Source: an uncultured Prevotellaceae bacterium (lineage in GTDB: Bacteria > Bacteroidota > Bacteroidia > Bacteroidales > Bacteroidaceae). Taken from it: 64,000 nt of DNA. The stretch is taken from the NCBI GenBank assembly GCA_902778255.1, contig CACYXD010000007.1, forward strand, positions 1 to 64,000. Direction: 5' to 3'. Positions 52,007 through 62,405 of the stretch are shown here, one piece after another (positions within the stretch are counted from its first letter, which is position 1; each line of letters opens with the position of its first letter). The notes under the pieces were generated by a model that searched no databases, was not told the origin of the DNA, and worked only from the letters and a program-made list of their open reading frames with translations. A program made the position numbers and the translations under genes.

Positions 52007-52347
52007 TCCAGTGCTCCTTTCCGCCAAGCATAGGCCAGGCCAAATACTAATACTACCAAGAAGAACCCGATTGACAGCAGAGCCATCGGACCGAAGTCCT
52101 TCACAACCACAGCCCACGGATATAGAAACACTGTTTCTACATCGAACATGAGAAAGAGGATGGCAAACAAATAATAGCCTACGTTTATGGGAATCCAACT
52201 GGAGCCATGCGTGGGAATACCGCACTCAAACGGTTCTCCCTTGATCTTGTTATAAGAACGCGGACCCAATAGTTTCGCCATCACATAGGCAGATGCCACC
52301 AGTGTAATAGCCGTCACAAGGACGGTAATTAACATTGTGAAATTCAT
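51997..52347 (-). CDS. nuoA: NADH-quinone oxidoreductase subunit A
   Basis: 116 residues with three membrane segments; YNKIKGEPFECGIPTHGSSW is the conserved loop with the redox-sensitive Cys, and FAILFLMFDVETVFLYPWAV holds the conserved acidic residues. First gene of the operon; the promoter box is 42 nt upstream. Confidence 0.95.
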   Translation of the reverse strand: MNFTMLITVLVTAITLVASAYVMAKLLGPRSYNKIKGEPFECGIPTHGSSWIPINVGYYLFAILFLMFDVETVFLYPWAVVVKDFGPMALLSIGFFLVVLVFGLAYAWRKGALEWK

Positions 52348-52389
52348 AAAACTATTTAATGTTTAACAATATTGTTCTTAATAGCGCTG

Positions 52390-52397
52390 CAAAGTTA
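52390..52397 (-). promoter_or_regulatory. -7 box for the nuo operon
   Basis: TAACTTTG on the minus strand, 42 nt before the nuoA ATG. Divergent with the TonB receptor promoter. Confidence 0.75.
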
Positions 52398-52441
52398 CAA
52401 AAAAGATTTCAAATCTTAATTCATAATTAGTAATTATTTTG

Positions 52442-52449
52442 TACCTTTG
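52442..52449 (+). promoter_or_regulatory. -7 box for the TonB-dependent receptor gene
   Basis: TACCTTTG on the plus strand, 23 nt before the ATG at 52473. 'aattcttaattcat' type sequence lies between the two divergent boxes. Confidence 0.75.
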
Positions 52450-52472
52450 CGCCGTTTTTTTAATAACTCAGT

Positions 52473-54524
52473 ATGTTTAAACCTCAATTTCAGAAACGCC
52501 AGGTAATGGTATTCCACCAATTCCAGCGCAAAGGCTATTCGCTTTTTGCTGCTTTGGGACGTGAGGTTATCATCTCTGTGCTGAGCGTAGCTACGTTGTC
52601 ATCAGCGAAAGCAGCCAGTATCAGCGATGAGACTTTCCGTGTGGATTCCACTAAGGCGACAGCCCGTGAGGTGACGCTTGACGATGTATGCGTCACAGGC
52701 TCCAGGGCACCCCTGACCGTGAGTCAGGCTGCGAGAATGGTAACTGTACTGAGCCGCGAAGATATTGCGCAGGCGCCAGTACAAAGTGTTAACGATTTGC
52801 TAAAGATGGCCGTTGGTGTAGATGTCAGACAACGAGGTCCGTTAGGCTCCCAAACAGACATCAGTATAAGAGGAGGCACCCAAGAGCAAATCGTTGTTTT
52901 ATTAAACGGCATCAATATCTGCGACCCCCAGACGGGACACAACACCTTTGATCTTCCTTGTGACCTTTCCGACATTATCAGGGTGGAAGTGCTGGAAGGA
53001 CCGGCAGGACGAGTCTATGGCACATCATCCCTTGTTGGTGCCATCAATATAGTAACGTCCACTACCCTATCGCCAAGCAGCCATGAAGCCTATATCGAGG
53101 GCGGTTCCTTTGGCTATGCAAAAGCAGGCGGGCGAATCTGCCTTCCTTCTCAAATAAGTAACGGTACCATCTCTGCATCCTATGCTCGCTCAGACGGTTA
53201 CTCGCGCTCACGAAAAGGACACTTGAATACAGACTTTAGCGGTTCAAAAGTATTCTATCAAGACGGGTATCATGATGACAACATACGTCTGTCATGGTAC
53301 GCAGGTCTTTCAGACAAGGGCTGGGGATCGGGCACATTTTATGCCACGCCAAAATGGCAGGCAGATGAACAATATGAACACACCACCAAAATCCATACGG
53401 CATTGCAAGGTGAAAACAAAAGGGGGCGTATCCACTTCCAACCGTCCATTTATTGGAGTCATCACCAAGATCGTTATGAAGGTTATCGAGGGCAACCTGA
53501 TGTGATGAAGTATAATTATAACCGTTGCAACATATATGGTTTAAAACTAAATAGTTACTTCGACTGGAGTATTGGTCGCACAGCCTTTGGAGCAGAGATA
53601 AGAAACGAAGATTTAGTTAGTGGAAATCTGGGAGAACCACTCTTCCGAACACACCATATCAGTGGCACTGATCGCGACTATACTTTAGGTATCAACCGCA
53701 CCAACATCAGCGCACATCTGGAGCACAATATCATACTTGACCAACTCACCATCTCTGCTGGATTCGTGGCTGCCAAGAGTTCATGGAGCAGCATGAACAT
53801 GACCATTTATCCTGGCATAGATGTGGGCTATAGCATACACAACGTGAAACTGTTTGCATCGTACAACACTTCCCTGCGTCTGCCTTCATTCACAGAGATG
53901 TACTACAAACTACAGGGATATGCAGCAGATCCACATCTGAAACCAGAAGAGATGCAGGCTGTAGAGACGGGTATTCAATGGCACTCCCCTACCTTTTATG
54001 GCAAACTGTCTGCTTTCCATCATCATGGACGTAACATGATAGATTGGATCATGGATACTTCTCAAGGGACATCTGCACAATGGCAGAGCGTCAACCATAC
54101 CAAAATCAATACATGGGGAGTGGAAACAACCATTGGTGCAAGTACCAAGTGGGCTGATTTCAACCTTTCATACAGTTACACAGACCAAGACAAGCAACAG
54201 AAAGAAGGCATTGTGTCGCAATATGCGTTGGAGTATCTCAGACACAAACTGGTTGCTACCGTTCAGTCTGCAGAGTGGAATGGCCTGAGCCTTAGAGTTG
54301 ATGCACGCTGGCAAGACCGCGTTGGCAGCTACACCAGCTTCAATGGTGAGGTCTGCGATTATCGCCCCTACGCCCTGTTCAACACCCGACTGCAGTGGCG
54401 CAAAGCATCAATGACCGTTTATGCAGATATTAATAACATATTAAACAACCGCACATATATCGACTTCGGCAATGTGCCACAGCCAGGTATATGGGCGGTT
54501 GTAGGAACAAAATATCGTTTTTAA
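52473..54524 (+). CDS. TonB-dependent outer-membrane receptor (BtuB-like)
   Basis: 683 residues. N-terminus with a basic region then a hydrophobic leader (REVIISVLSVATLSSAKA), a TonB-box-like start and plug domain about 65-190 (VTLDDVCVTGSRAPLTVSQAARMVTVLSREDI; SIRGGTQEQIVVLLNGINI; EVLEGPAGRVYGTSSLVGAINIVT), then a 22-strand-type barrel ending in VGTKYRF with a terminal aromatic. Plug and barrel are complete. The BtuB/FecA-like family fits cobalamin or siderophore uptake, but no ligand-specific gene is adjacent. Convergent with nadE, one nucleotide between the stop codons. Confidence 0.9.
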   Translation: MFKPQFQKRQVMVFHQFQRKGYSLFAALGREVIISVLSVATLSSAKAASISDETFRVDSTKATAREVTLDDVCVTGSRAPLTVSQAARMVTVLSREDIAQAPVQSVNDLLKMAVGVDVRQRGPLGSQTDISIRGGTQEQIVVLLNGINICDPQTGHNTFDLPCDLSDIIRVEVLEGPAGRVYGTSSLVGAINIVTSTTLSPSSHEAYIEGGSFGYAKAGGRICLPSQISNGTISASYARSDGYSRSRKGHLNTDFSGSKVFYQDGYHDDNIRLSWYAGLSDKGWGSGTFYATPKWQADEQYEHTTKIHTALQGENKRGRIHFQPSIYWSHHQDRYEGYRGQPDVMKYNYNRCNIYGLKLNSYFDWSIGRTAFGAEIRNEDLVSGNLGEPLFRTHHISGTDRDYTLGINRTNISAHLEHNIILDQLTISAGFVAAKSSWSSMNMTIYPGIDVGYSIHNVKLFASYNTSLRLPSFTEMYYKLQGYAADPHLKPEEMQAVETGIQWHSPTFYGKLSAFHHHGRNMIDWIMDTSQGTSAQWQSVNHTKINTWGVETTIGASTKWADFNLSYSYTDQDKQQKEGIVSQYALEYLRHKLVATVQSAEWNGLSLRVDARWQDRVGSYTSFNGEVCDYRPYALFNTRLQWRKASMTVYADINNILNNRTYIDFGNVPQPGIWAVVGTKYRF

Positions 54525-54525
54525 A

Positions 54526-56442
54526 CTATTCTATATCCTTGAGCCACAAGGCGCTGGAGGCATCGCTCGGCATTCTCCAGTCGCCACGTGGCGATAGGCT
54601 GATACTGCCGACCTTCGGACCATCAGGCAAACAAGAACGCTTAAACTGCTGATTGAAGAATCGACGACAGAACGTCTTCAGCCAATGACGGATCACCTCA
54701 TCACTATAGTGTCCCTGAAAAGCGCGTTGTGCCAACAAGAATATCTTAGACGGGCTAAGTCCCCAACGTAAAATATAATAGAGGAAGAAATCATGCAACT
54801 CGTAAGGTCCCACCAGATCTTCTGTCTTTTGTTGGATATTTCCTTGTTCGTCAGCAGGGGTAAGCTCAGGCGAGATAGGCGTATCAACCACATCGATAAG
54901 TACGTCACGCTGCTCTGCAAAAGCCGGCAACTGAGCCAGATAGCGTATCAGATACTGTACCAAAGTCTTTGGAACACCAGCATTGACACCATACATCGAC
55001 ATGTGGTCACCATTGTATGTACACCACCCAAGTGCTAACTCTGAGAGATCACCTGTACCAATAACCAAGCCCCCTACTTGATTTGCCACATCCATCAATA
55101 TCTGGGTTCGCTCACGAGCCTGTGAGTTCTCATAGGTGACATCATGGACTTTGGCATCATGGCCAATATCCTCAAAATGCTGGATAACACTCTTGGCGAT
55201 ACTGATTTCTCGTTGAGTAATGCCAAGGGAAGTCATCAGGCTTACAGCATTATCATGGGTACGGTCTGTCGTACCAAAGCCTGGCATTGTGATACCAATG
55301 ATACCACTACGCGATAGTCCTAATTTATCAAAAGCGCGCACCACGACAAGCAGAGCCAAAGTGGAATCAAGTCCGCCACTGATACCTACAACGGCCTTAT
55401 CACAATGCGTATGCTCCAGACGGCGACAGAGTCCCATAGTCTGGATATTAAGTATTTCCTCGCAATCGGCAGTCATAGAACTATCAGTAGGAATAAAGGG
55501 GTGAGGATCAATCTCACGAATCAGTTCAAAAGGATGCTCACCTACAGGCATTGTATTGATGACTCGAGAAATAGCCCCAACTTGGGCTGTGCGGAATGTT
55601 GTATTATTCTGACGGTCATTACGCAAGCAATCAATATCTATCTGCTGTATCTGCAATTGTGGCTCCATTGAGAAGCGCTCTGACTTGCCTAACAGACGGC
55701 CATTCTCGAATATCATGGCATTGCCTCCATAGACAACATCCTGCGAAGACTCGCCAAAGCCACAGCTGCTATAGACATAGCCACACATCATACGAGCACT
55801 CTGCTGTGAGAGCAACGAGCAGAGATAATCATGTTTTCCTATCAACTCATCTGTTGCGGAAAGGTTGAAAATGATGTCAGCACCCGCCAACGCCAGATTA
55901 TTACTTGGAGGAAGCGGAGCCCAAATATCCTCGCATATCTCGATACCAAATCCAACGCCATCTACAGTGCGGAATACTATCGGCTCGTTTGACACCTTCA
56001 CGTGAATGCCTGCCAAATAGATTTCCTGAGGCATCAGGTCTGCAGCAGATGCGTACCAGCGCTTCTCATAGAATTCACTATAATTAGGCAGATAAGTCTT
56101 GGAGACTACGCCCAACAGCGCTCCCTGCTGAATGACGGCAGCACAATTATAAAGCAGCGAACCAATTCGTACAGGGATACCAACAATGCTTATTACGTCA
56201 AGCTTTCGTGAAAACTCAAGCAACTCAAGCAAAGCCTCTTCCGACTTATCAAGCAATAATTGCTGACGAAACAAATCCTGACAAGTATATCCAGTCAATG
56301 AGAGTTCCGGAAAAACAACAATCTCGACACCCCTATCTTCTGCTTGCGCGATAAGGCTCTTTATTTGCTTGACATTATAGTCAATGTCGGCTACGCGCAC
56401 ACCTGGTATGGCAGCAGCCACTTTTATTAATCCGTACTTCAT
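54526..56442 (-). CDS. nadE: Glutamine-dependent NAD+ synthetase
   Basis: 638 residues. N-terminal glutaminase (nitrilase fold) about 1-290 with Glu46 (FPELSLTGY), Lys115 and Cys170 (GIEICED); C-terminal ATP-pyrophosphatase-type synthetase domain with the PP-loop SGGLDST at 355-361 and [17 protein letters not shown]. It amidates nicotinic acid adenine dinucleotide to NAD+ using glutamine. The ATG overlaps the DUF2027 stop by ATGA. Last gene of the long bat-queA transcript; no terminator fits between it and the convergent receptor gene. Confidence 0.95.
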   Translation of the reverse strand: MKYGLIKVAAAIPGVRVADIDYNVKQIKSLIAQAEDRGVEIVVFPELSLTGYTCQDLFRQQLLLDKSEEALLELLEFSRKLDVISIVGIPVRIGSLLYNCAAVIQQGALLGVVSKTYLPNYSEFYEKRWYASAADLMPQEIYLAGIHVKVSNEPIVFRTVDGVGFGIEICEDIWAPLPPSNNLALAGADIIFNLSATDELIGKHDYLCSLLSQQSARMMCGYVYSSCGFGESSQDVVYGGNAMIFENGRLLGKSERFSMEPQLQIQQIDIDCLRNDRQNNTTFRTAQVGAISRVINTMPVGEHPFELIREIDPHPFIPTDSSMTADCEEILNIQTMGLCRRLEHTHCDKAVVGISGGLDSTLALLVVVRAFDKLGLSRSGIIGITMPGFGTTDRTHDNAVSLMTSLGITQREISIAKSVIQHFEDIGHDAKVHDVTYENSQARERTQILMDVANQVGGLVIGTGDLSELALGWCTYNGDHMSMYGVNAGVPKTLVQYLIRYLAQLPAFAEQRDVLIDVVDTPISPELTPADEQGNIQQKTEDLVGPYELHDFFLYYILRWGLSPSKIFLLAQRAFQGHYSDEVIRHWLKTFCRRFFNQQFKRSCLPDGPKVGSISLSPRGDWRMPSDASSALWLKDIE

Positions 56443-57131
56443 TCTTTCAGATTGATTTTACAACGGTCGTTCTCAATAATAGTATAAATCAAGGCGGGCT
56501 CCTCAAAGAAGTCATTAGGTTCAAATGTATGAAGCTTATAAAACTTCACCGTATCTATACGCAACTGGACGTTAGCCGTAGGCTTCAGCAAGAAATGCTT
56601 ATCGCGTTTATAGCCCATCAGCTGTACGGCCACATGCTCCATAGCGTTCAAGTCCTCACGTCCGAACTCCTCGATAAAGAGTTTTGTATTGGGTTCTACC
56701 TCATCAGTAGCTCGCAATTGCCAGGCATTACCCTCCGCACTGAGATATGCGAAACGCAGATAATAATTTGAGTCATTGACCAAATATGCCTCAAAGCGGG
56801 TTTGAGACAACTCCTTGACATTGATGGGAACGAAAGCCAGATAAGCCGACAGGCGGTCACCACCTTTCCGCTCCTCAGGCTTAGCCTTGAAGGTTACAGG
56901 CAGGTCAGCAGGCTCTATCTCAAGCTCTTCCTGTTTTTCCTGCTGTTTTTTTATCTCTACGACATGTTGCGTCTCATAGTTTTCCTCTCCGATAACCACA
57001 ACCTCGTTAAGTGCCATTGGCACCTGGAAGCCGTCCTCGTCTTCCACCAATACAACATTCTTCCCTTGGAAACCAGCTACACGGCCGCCTCCAATCTCAC
57101 TCAAGAATCTGACTTTATCGCCTATCTTCAT
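56439..57131 (-). CDS. DUF2027 domain protein without the usual Smr domain
   Basis: 230 residues. The start [38 protein letters not shown] is a small beta-barrel typical of DUF2027, then a charged Lys/Glu linker (55-85), then a second beta domain ([42 protein letters not shown]). Related Bacteroidetes proteins are about 340 residues and end in an Smr endonuclease-like domain; this one stops after the second beta domain, at KINLKE, and the stop overlaps the nadE ATG. Function unknown. Confidence 0.8.
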   Translation of the reverse strand: MKIGDKVRFLSEIGGGRVAGFQGKNVVLVEDEDGFQVPMALNEVVVIGEENYETQHVVEIKKQQEKQEELEIEPADLPVTFKAKPEERKGGDRLSAYLAFVPINVKELSQTRFEAYLVNDSNYYLRFAYLSAEGNAWQLRATDEVEPNTKLFIEEFGREDLNAMEHVAVQLMGYKRDKHFLLKPTANVQLRIDTVKFYKLHTFEPNDFFEEPALIYTIIENDRCKINLKE

Positions 57132-57135
57132 ATTT

Positions 57136-58353
57136 CTAAGGTATTAACAAAGAACTGTCTCCATAGCTTAGGAATCGGAAATCATGGCTCAAGGCATAGT
57201 CATAGATCTTATGCCAGTCGCCCTTGACAAAAGCACTTACCAAAAGCAACAGCGTAGATTGCGGCTGATGGAAATTGGTAATGAGCATTTTCACGATTTT
57301 GTATTCATAGCCAGGAGCTATGATTATCTGCGTACTGCTGTGAAGTGATGCCAGCCCATTACGGTCAAGCCAATCTAAAAGTGCCTGAATTGCTTCTTCA
57401 CTCTTCACCCTACATGCTTCATTCTCATAGGGTTCCCATTGGTTAACATGTAGTTCCACCTCTTGGATGTTGGGATTACGCAACACCTTGAGGCCCATAT
57501 AATAGAGACTTTCAAGTGTACGCACACTGGTAGTACCCACGGCTATAGCCTGACATTCGTGTTTCAAAAGCTTCTCGAGTGTCTGCCTCTTCACGCAGAT
57601 ATATTCCGTGTGCATCTCATGACCTTCTATCTCTTCACTCTTCACGGGCTTGAAGGTTCCAGCGCCAACATGCAGTGTTACCTCCTCCCTGTCAATGCCA
57701 TGAGCATCGAGAGCTTTCAGCACATTGTCTGTAAAGTGAAGTCCTGCCGTTGGAGCAGCCACGCTACCCTTAATCTTAGAATAGACTGTCTGATAGGTGG
57801 TCTTATCGCTCTCTTGCGTCTCACGATTCAGATATGGAGGTATAGGCAGTTCACCCATTGCCTCAAGAATCTCGGCAAAGGATATGGAAGTATTATCCCA
57901 CTCAAAGTCAACACGATAGCTGGTACCGTGTATCTCGCCACGCGTCGCTTTAATGGTTAAGGTTTCTTCCTTAACAGTAATGACTCTTGTCAGCGACCCT
58001 TCTTTCCATTTCTTCAGATTACCCACCAAGCAATACCAGGCACAGTGGCCTCGCGTCTGAAACATCTGTTCATAATCGGCAGGCATAGCAGGCTCCAGCA
58101 GAAACACTTCAATCAGAGCACCCGTGTCTTTGCGAAAATGCAGACGAGCCTGAATCACTTTCGTATTATTGAACACCATCAAGGCCTTTTCCGGAAGGTG
58201 ATTTGGCAAATGACAGAACAAATCCTCGCTCACGTCACCATGCTTGTAGAGCAACAACTTTGAATGGTCACGCTCTGCCAATGGGAACTTGGCAATGCGC
58301 TCATCTGGCAAAGGATAATTATAATCGCTGATATGTATATGTTTTGTATTCAT
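57136..58353 (-). CDS. queA: S-adenosylmethionine:tRNA ribosyltransferase-isomerase
   Basis: 405 residues, the long Bacteroidetes form. [27 protein letters not shown] at the start; [14 protein letters not shown] and [11 protein letters not shown] are the QueA core motifs; [23 protein letters not shown] is the end signature. It adds the epoxycyclopentanediol precursor onto 7-aminomethyl-7-deazaguanine in tRNA during queuosine synthesis. Starts 3 nt after the PAP2 gene stop, ends 4 nt before DUF2027. Confidence 0.96.
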   Translation of the reverse strand: MNTKHIHISDYNYPLPDERIAKFPLAERDHSKLLLYKHGDVSEDLFCHLPNHLPEKALMVFNNTKVIQARLHFRKDTGALIEVFLLEPAMPADYEQMFQTRGHCAWYCLVGNLKKWKEGSLTRVITVKEETLTIKATRGEIHGTSYRVDFEWDNTSISFAEILEAMGELPIPPYLNRETQESDKTTYQTVYSKIKGSVAAPTAGLHFTDNVLKALDAHGIDREEVTLHVGAGTFKPVKSEEIEGHEMHTEYICVKRQTLEKLLKHECQAIAVGTTSVRTLESLYYMGLKVLRNPNIQEVELHVNQWEPYENEACRVKSEEAIQALLDWLDRNGLASLHSSTQIIIAPGYEYKIVKMLITNFHQPQSTLLLLVSAFVKGDWHKIYDYALSHDFRFLSYGDSSLLIP

Positions 58354-58356
58354 AAT

Positions 58357-59055
58357 TTACATATATAACATAAGACATGCCCTTAGAATGGCATAGAAAA
58401 TTGTCAGAAGCAAGATACTCACCACTATATCAATATCAGCACATGCATAGCCAGTTGATGTATAGTGGGATGAGATGAAATTGTTGCGTGTATAAAGTCG
58501 CTTACACAGCCTTTGATACAAGAACCAGACAAAGACTCCTACAGTGGTTCCCCACAGCAGTCCACAGCAGATATCTATCGGGAAGTGAACGCCAAGATAC
58601 ATACGAGTCCAGCAGTTTATCAACGACCAGCTAACGAGTGCGACTGTTAACACACGACTGCGGACCAACAATGCGAAGAATACAGCTATACTGATTGTAT
58701 TCGCAGCATGTGAAGAGAAGAAACCGAACCTGCCTCCACGATAGCCATTGACCACGTCAACCAACATGGCGATTTCACCATCATGCGTTGGGCGCCATCT
58801 GGCAACATTGGGCTTAACAAACATATCATTGAGCGAACCAGCCAGGAATACGCACAGACCTGCACATGCCACGATAATCAGTATTTTCTGTAGGGTGTCA
58901 TTATTCTTTAGTACCATATAGAACAATGCCAAATACAGCGGTATCCATGTTGTGGCAGTAGTCAGCGTCTTGACGAAACCATCAAAGAACAACGAGTCGC
59001 TGCCGTTAAACCACAGCAGTAACTCCTTGTCATATTGAATAATGTCGCTCCACAT
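58357..59055 (-). CDS. PAP2 family membrane phosphatase
   Basis: 232 residues and about six membrane segments. Phosphatase motifs are KPNVARWRP (KxxxxxxRP type), FFSSHAANT (in place of PSGH) and TRMYLGVHFPIDI (SRxxxxxHxxxD type with Thr). Conserved Lys, Arg and both His are present, so activity is likely. It may dephosphorylate undecaprenyl pyrophosphate or a lipid phosphate. Between batDE and queA. Confidence 0.9.
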   Translation of the reverse strand: MWSDIIQYDKELLLWFNGSDSLFFDGFVKTLTTATTWIPLYLALFYMVLKNNDTLQKILIIVACAGLCVFLAGSLNDMFVKPNVARWRPTHDGEIAMLVDVVNGYRGGRFGFFSSHAANTISIAVFFALLVRSRVLTVALVSWSLINCWTRMYLGVHFPIDICCGLLWGTTVGVFVWFLYQRLCKRLYTRNNFISSHYTSTGYACADIDIVVSILLLTIFYAILRACLMLYM

Positions 59056-59065
59056 GATTACGTCG

Positions 59066-61633
59066 TCAGATTTCTTCTATTTGTGATACTTCCAGCCACC
59101 CTTGTTTACCATCAGGCACTCTTATCTCACGCCATCCATCCATTGAAGCATCCAGGATAGTAACCTTTGTTCCTTCATGCAGGATAAACAGGTCTGTACC
59201 ATTCTGTGCAGGTGTACTCTTCACGGTGACTGCCGATTCTATGATAACGGCTCCATCACGATGCTCTATCTGCTGTTTCTGATTCCACGCGAACACATTG
59301 GCCAGTACGAATATCAGCAGCAGTATGATACCACCAAAGAAGCCTATCTTACGCAGCCATATTGGTGAAGCAAAGAGATAGACCAATGCCAGGATGATAG
59401 CGACAGCCAACGACAGGAGTGATACATAGGCCCATCCGTCAACACTCAACATATTCACCACCGAGCGATACCAGGTGGTAAGGAAGAATTCCGACTGCGG
59501 CACTATCTTATCAACTGTCTTGCTGCGAGCCAACTGAAGGTTGAAGCGGATATCCGCATCGCCAGGCGACAGCAGCAAAGCACGCTCGTAATTCAATATG
59601 GCACGTGTGATATTGTCCATACGATAATAGGCATTACCCAGGTTGTAGTACAGTTCTGCACTACTCCCTTGCTGTAACAAAGCTTCATACTGACTGATAG
59701 CCTGCTGATAGTTCTCATTGACATAACTGCTGTCTGCCTCTGCCTTGGTGACAGCAGATGCTGATACAGGCAACAATAGCAGCAACAGCAAGGCCATGCC
59801 TGCAGCAGATACCTTCTTCGGTTTACTCTTCATGGTGTTTTCTATTTCCTCTATAGCCGTCATTGCCGTCTGATAGACTTTATTCATATTACCCTTGGCA
59901 TCACCTGGTGCATAGCGTTCAAACTCACATTCATCAATAGCTTCGATAAATTTGGCGATAGTAGCACTGCTCACCATACGCTCTGCAAAGCGATCGCTGA
60001 TATTATCACGTGACAATTGCTCCACAGGAATATTGAGCTTGTCGCCTACATATCCCCACAAAGCGCGCAACACCTCGTCATAGAAGGCACTCTGCTGATT
60101 ATTCTTCATCAGTTTTGCAGCCTGCTTCAGTCGCTTTGCAGCCACCTTGTTGGCCTTTTTGCCACGTACCTTCACCATGTCCGCATTCTCAATGGCACGC
60201 TGGTGGAAGATGACGAAAAGGGAAACAAACAGCAGGAACAATACCATCAATGCGATCAGGTAGTTTACTGACGTAAAGAAAAGGTCACCATCGACATTCT
60301 GTTTGCTATCTCCCAACTTGATATAACGAATGTCGCTACCCAGCATCTGGATATCCTCTTGTTCAGAGAACGTCTGCATCTCACTCTCTCCGCCCTCTCC
60401 TTTGGCTATGTCCAATGCGTAGGCTTCTGAGGTCAACGTCTTATACTCCTTTGCCTGCGTGTCGTAATATACGAACTCTACTGCAGGAATCGTATATTTT
60501 CCTTGATGACGGGGCACCGCCAGGAACTCATAGATCATACTGCCCTCAAGTCCGCTCATCGTGAGACGCGACTTGTCGGTCATCTTGGCATCATAGGTAT
60601 CGAAGTCCTTGGGGAATTTTACTATTGGCTGCTTGATCAGCTTCAGGTTTCCCGTACCGCTAACGGTAACTTTCAGAGTGATTGGTTCGTTGGCTTTCAG
60701 CTCTGTCTTGTCAATCTCTGTAGTCAATGAGAACTTTCCAACGCCACCCGAGAAGTTATCAGGACGGGCAGGCAACGGATCTACGTCAATCTCCACGCCA
60801 GGTGCCTGAATCTGTTTCTTGACTTCCACGTAGCTTGATCCGCCATTAAAAAACGCCTCGAAGGGGTCAACGTTACGATTGCGCTGAACCACTACGCCAT
60901 TAAAGGTGATAGGAGGAACCTGCAGTTTGCCTGACATCTGTGGGAACATCACATACTGGCTCCACGTTACTGTGCGGTAGTTGCGACCATTAAACTGTTC
61001 CACCTTAAAACTCTTTTCCTGTGGCAATGGAATCTCTTGAGTATGGAAGCCTTTCAAGTCAGGCATCTTACCTTCCAGCTGTGTGAGGCTCACCAAAGTA
61101 TATACCTTATAAGTCAGCAATACCGGCTCTTGTTCCACCACCCGTTTCTTGGAGGCACTCACTCGGATGAAGAGGTCTGAACCAGAGATGGCCGTGCCCG
61201 CAGCCCTTGGTTCTGGCTGCTGACTGTTTGAACCCTGTCCGTTGCTTTGAGCCGTACCGCTCACCTGTATTTTCAGCGTATTCGAAGATATCTGCTTACC
61301 ACCAGCCATTACTGAAGCCGCAGGAATCGTAAAACTGCCATTCTTCAGCGCACTAAGGATATAGGTATAGGTGATCGTTGACGACTGTGTGGTATGTCCG
61401 TTTACCATACTGAAGCTTGACTGTGTGCTGGTGCTTGGTCCCATCAACACCTCAAAGGCATCTGCCGGTATCTGTCCTATGCGAAATCCCTGCACATCAT
61501 GGGTATTCACGGTGTATGTCAGTCGGAACTGCTGTCCTACAGCTACCTGCTGAGGAGCATTGGCAGTGAGTGTCTGCGCCACTGCGTGGCTAATGAATAA
61601 TGAAAAAATAAAAAATAATAAAGCTTTCTTCAT
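59066..61633 (-). CDS. BatD-BatE fusion protein
   Basis: 855 residues. Signal peptide MKKALLFFIFSLFISHAVAQ, then BatD-like beta domains to about 430 (VGQQFRLTYTVNTHDVQGF; ASKKRVVEQEPVLLTYKVYTL), a membrane segment about 465-485 (YLIALMVLFLLFVSLFVIF) and a helical domain to about 600. From Met601 (59833) the sequence looks like an independent BatE: signal-like MALLLLLLLPVSASA, then TPR units (NYQQAISQYEALLQQ; ELYYNLGNAYYRMDNITRAI), two membrane segments and an SH3-like C-terminus (TVKSTPAQNGTDLFILHEGTKVTIL). The Bat operon is linked to oxidative-stress survival in Bacteroides. The fusion leaves a signal peptide in mid-protein. Confidence 0.88.
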   Translation of the reverse strand: MKKALLFFIFSLFISHAVAQTLTANAPQQVAVGQQFRLTYTVNTHDVQGFRIGQIPADAFEVLMGPSTSTQSSFSMVNGHTTQSSTITYTYILSALKNGSFTIPAASVMAGGKQISSNTLKIQVSGTAQSNGQGSNSQQPEPRAAGTAISGSDLFIRVSASKKRVVEQEPVLLTYKVYTLVSLTQLEGKMPDLKGFHTQEIPLPQEKSFKVEQFNGRNYRTVTWSQYVMFPQMSGKLQVPPITFNGVVVQRNRNVDPFEAFFNGGSSYVEVKKQIQAPGVEIDVDPLPARPDNFSGGVGKFSLTTEIDKTELKANEPITLKVTVSGTGNLKLIKQPIVKFPKDFDTYDAKMTDKSRLTMSGLEGSMIYEFLAVPRHQGKYTIPAVEFVYYDTQAKEYKTLTSEAYALDIAKGEGGESEMQTFSEQEDIQMLGSDIRYIKLGDSKQNVDGDLFFTSVNYLIALMVLFLLFVSLFVIFHQRAIENADMVKVRGKKANKVAAKRLKQAAKLMKNNQQSAFYDEVLRALWGYVGDKLNIPVEQLSRDNISDRFAERMVSSATIAKFIEAIDECEFERYAPGDAKGNMNKVYQTAMTAIEEIENTMKSKPKKVSAAGMALLLLLLLPVSASAVTKAEADSSYVNENYQQAISQYEALLQQGSSAELYYNLGNAYYRMDNITRAILNYERALLLSPGDADIRFNLQLARSKTVDKIVPQSEFFLTTWYRSVVNMLSVDGWAYVSLLSLAVAIILALVYLFASPIWLRKIGFFGGIILLLIFVLANVFAWNQKQQIEHRDGAVIIESAVTVKSTPAQNGTDLFILHEGTKVTILDASMDGWREIRVPDGKQGWLEVSQIEEI

Positions 61634-61682
61634 TGCTATTCTTTATTCATTATTATTTATAATTTTGGCCAAAGGCCGCAAA

Positions 61683-62405
61683 TTACCAGTTTTTCTCTAT
61701 TCGTCTGCGACGAGGCTGCTGCTGAGCCTCCTGCATTCGTTTCTGAGTATCTTTTTCACGTTGTAAGGCGGCATTCAACAACTGTTCGGCATTCTCCTTG
61801 CTCATTGGCGGTTGCTGCTGCTCTTGCTGTTGCTGTTCGTCTTGCTTCTGTTGTTCTTGTTTCTGCTGCTGTTGTTGTTGCTGTTGCTCCTGATTCTTGT
61901 CTTGGTCTTGGTTTTGGTCGTTATTGCCGCCTCCGCCTTGATTATCGTTTTTCAACTGTCGCTGACAGAGCACCAAGTTATAACGTGACTCATCGTCATT
62001 CGGATTATTGCGCAGCGCATTCTTATAGGCCTCAATAGCTTTTCCGAAATCCTTGACACTTTGATAGGCCACCCCCTCATTATGGAATGCCTGCGCCTTT
62101 CTCAGTGGATTGGTCTCGTATTGTGCCGCCTGTTGAAACATCTGGGCCATTGTGTCGCAGCGTTCCTTTGGCGTGTTATGCCAGTCGCGTGGAAACATCG
62201 ATGTCGTCAGATTATACACCACACGTGCATCCGTACTATCGGCACGATATGCCTTCAGATAATTCACCTGAGCCTCCTGCTTTTTATCCTTCCGATAGAG
62301 TGTGTTACCCTTTCGAACGAACTTACGCGCCTGTCGGTTGTCGGCATAAGTGCTTGCCGTCAGGGCCATCAGTATCAGTAATATGACAATTCTTGACAAT
62401 TTCAT
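61683..62405 (-). CDS. BatC, TPR protein with a Gln-rich tail
   Basis: 240 residues. Signal MKLSRIVILLILMALTASTYA, then TPR-like helices (NTLYRKDKKQEAQVNYLKAYRAD; AFHNEGVAYQSVKDFGKAIEAYKNALRNNPNDDESRYNLVLC), then a low-complexity Asn/Gln-rich stretch (about 155-200) and a basic end (RRRRIEKNW). Its stop is 49 nt before batDE; the ATG overlaps the batB stop by ATGA. Confidence 0.9.
   Translation of the reverse strand: MKLSRIVILLILMALTASTYADNRQARKFVRKGNTLYRKDKKQEAQVNYLKAYRADSTDARVVYNLTTSMFPRDWHNTPKERCDTMAQMFQQAAQYETNPLRKAQAFHNEGVAYQSVKDFGKAIEAYKNALRNNPNDDESRYNLVLCQRQLKNDNQGGGGNNDQNQDQDKNQEQQQQQQQQKQEQQKQDEQQQQEQQQPPMSKENAEQLLNAALQREKDTQKRMQEAQQQPRRRRIEKNW

Noticed and set aside
52007-52225. 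N-terminal extension of NuoB over nuoA
   Set aside because: The 73 extra codons are the nuoA coding region read in another frame and have no similarity to NuoB.
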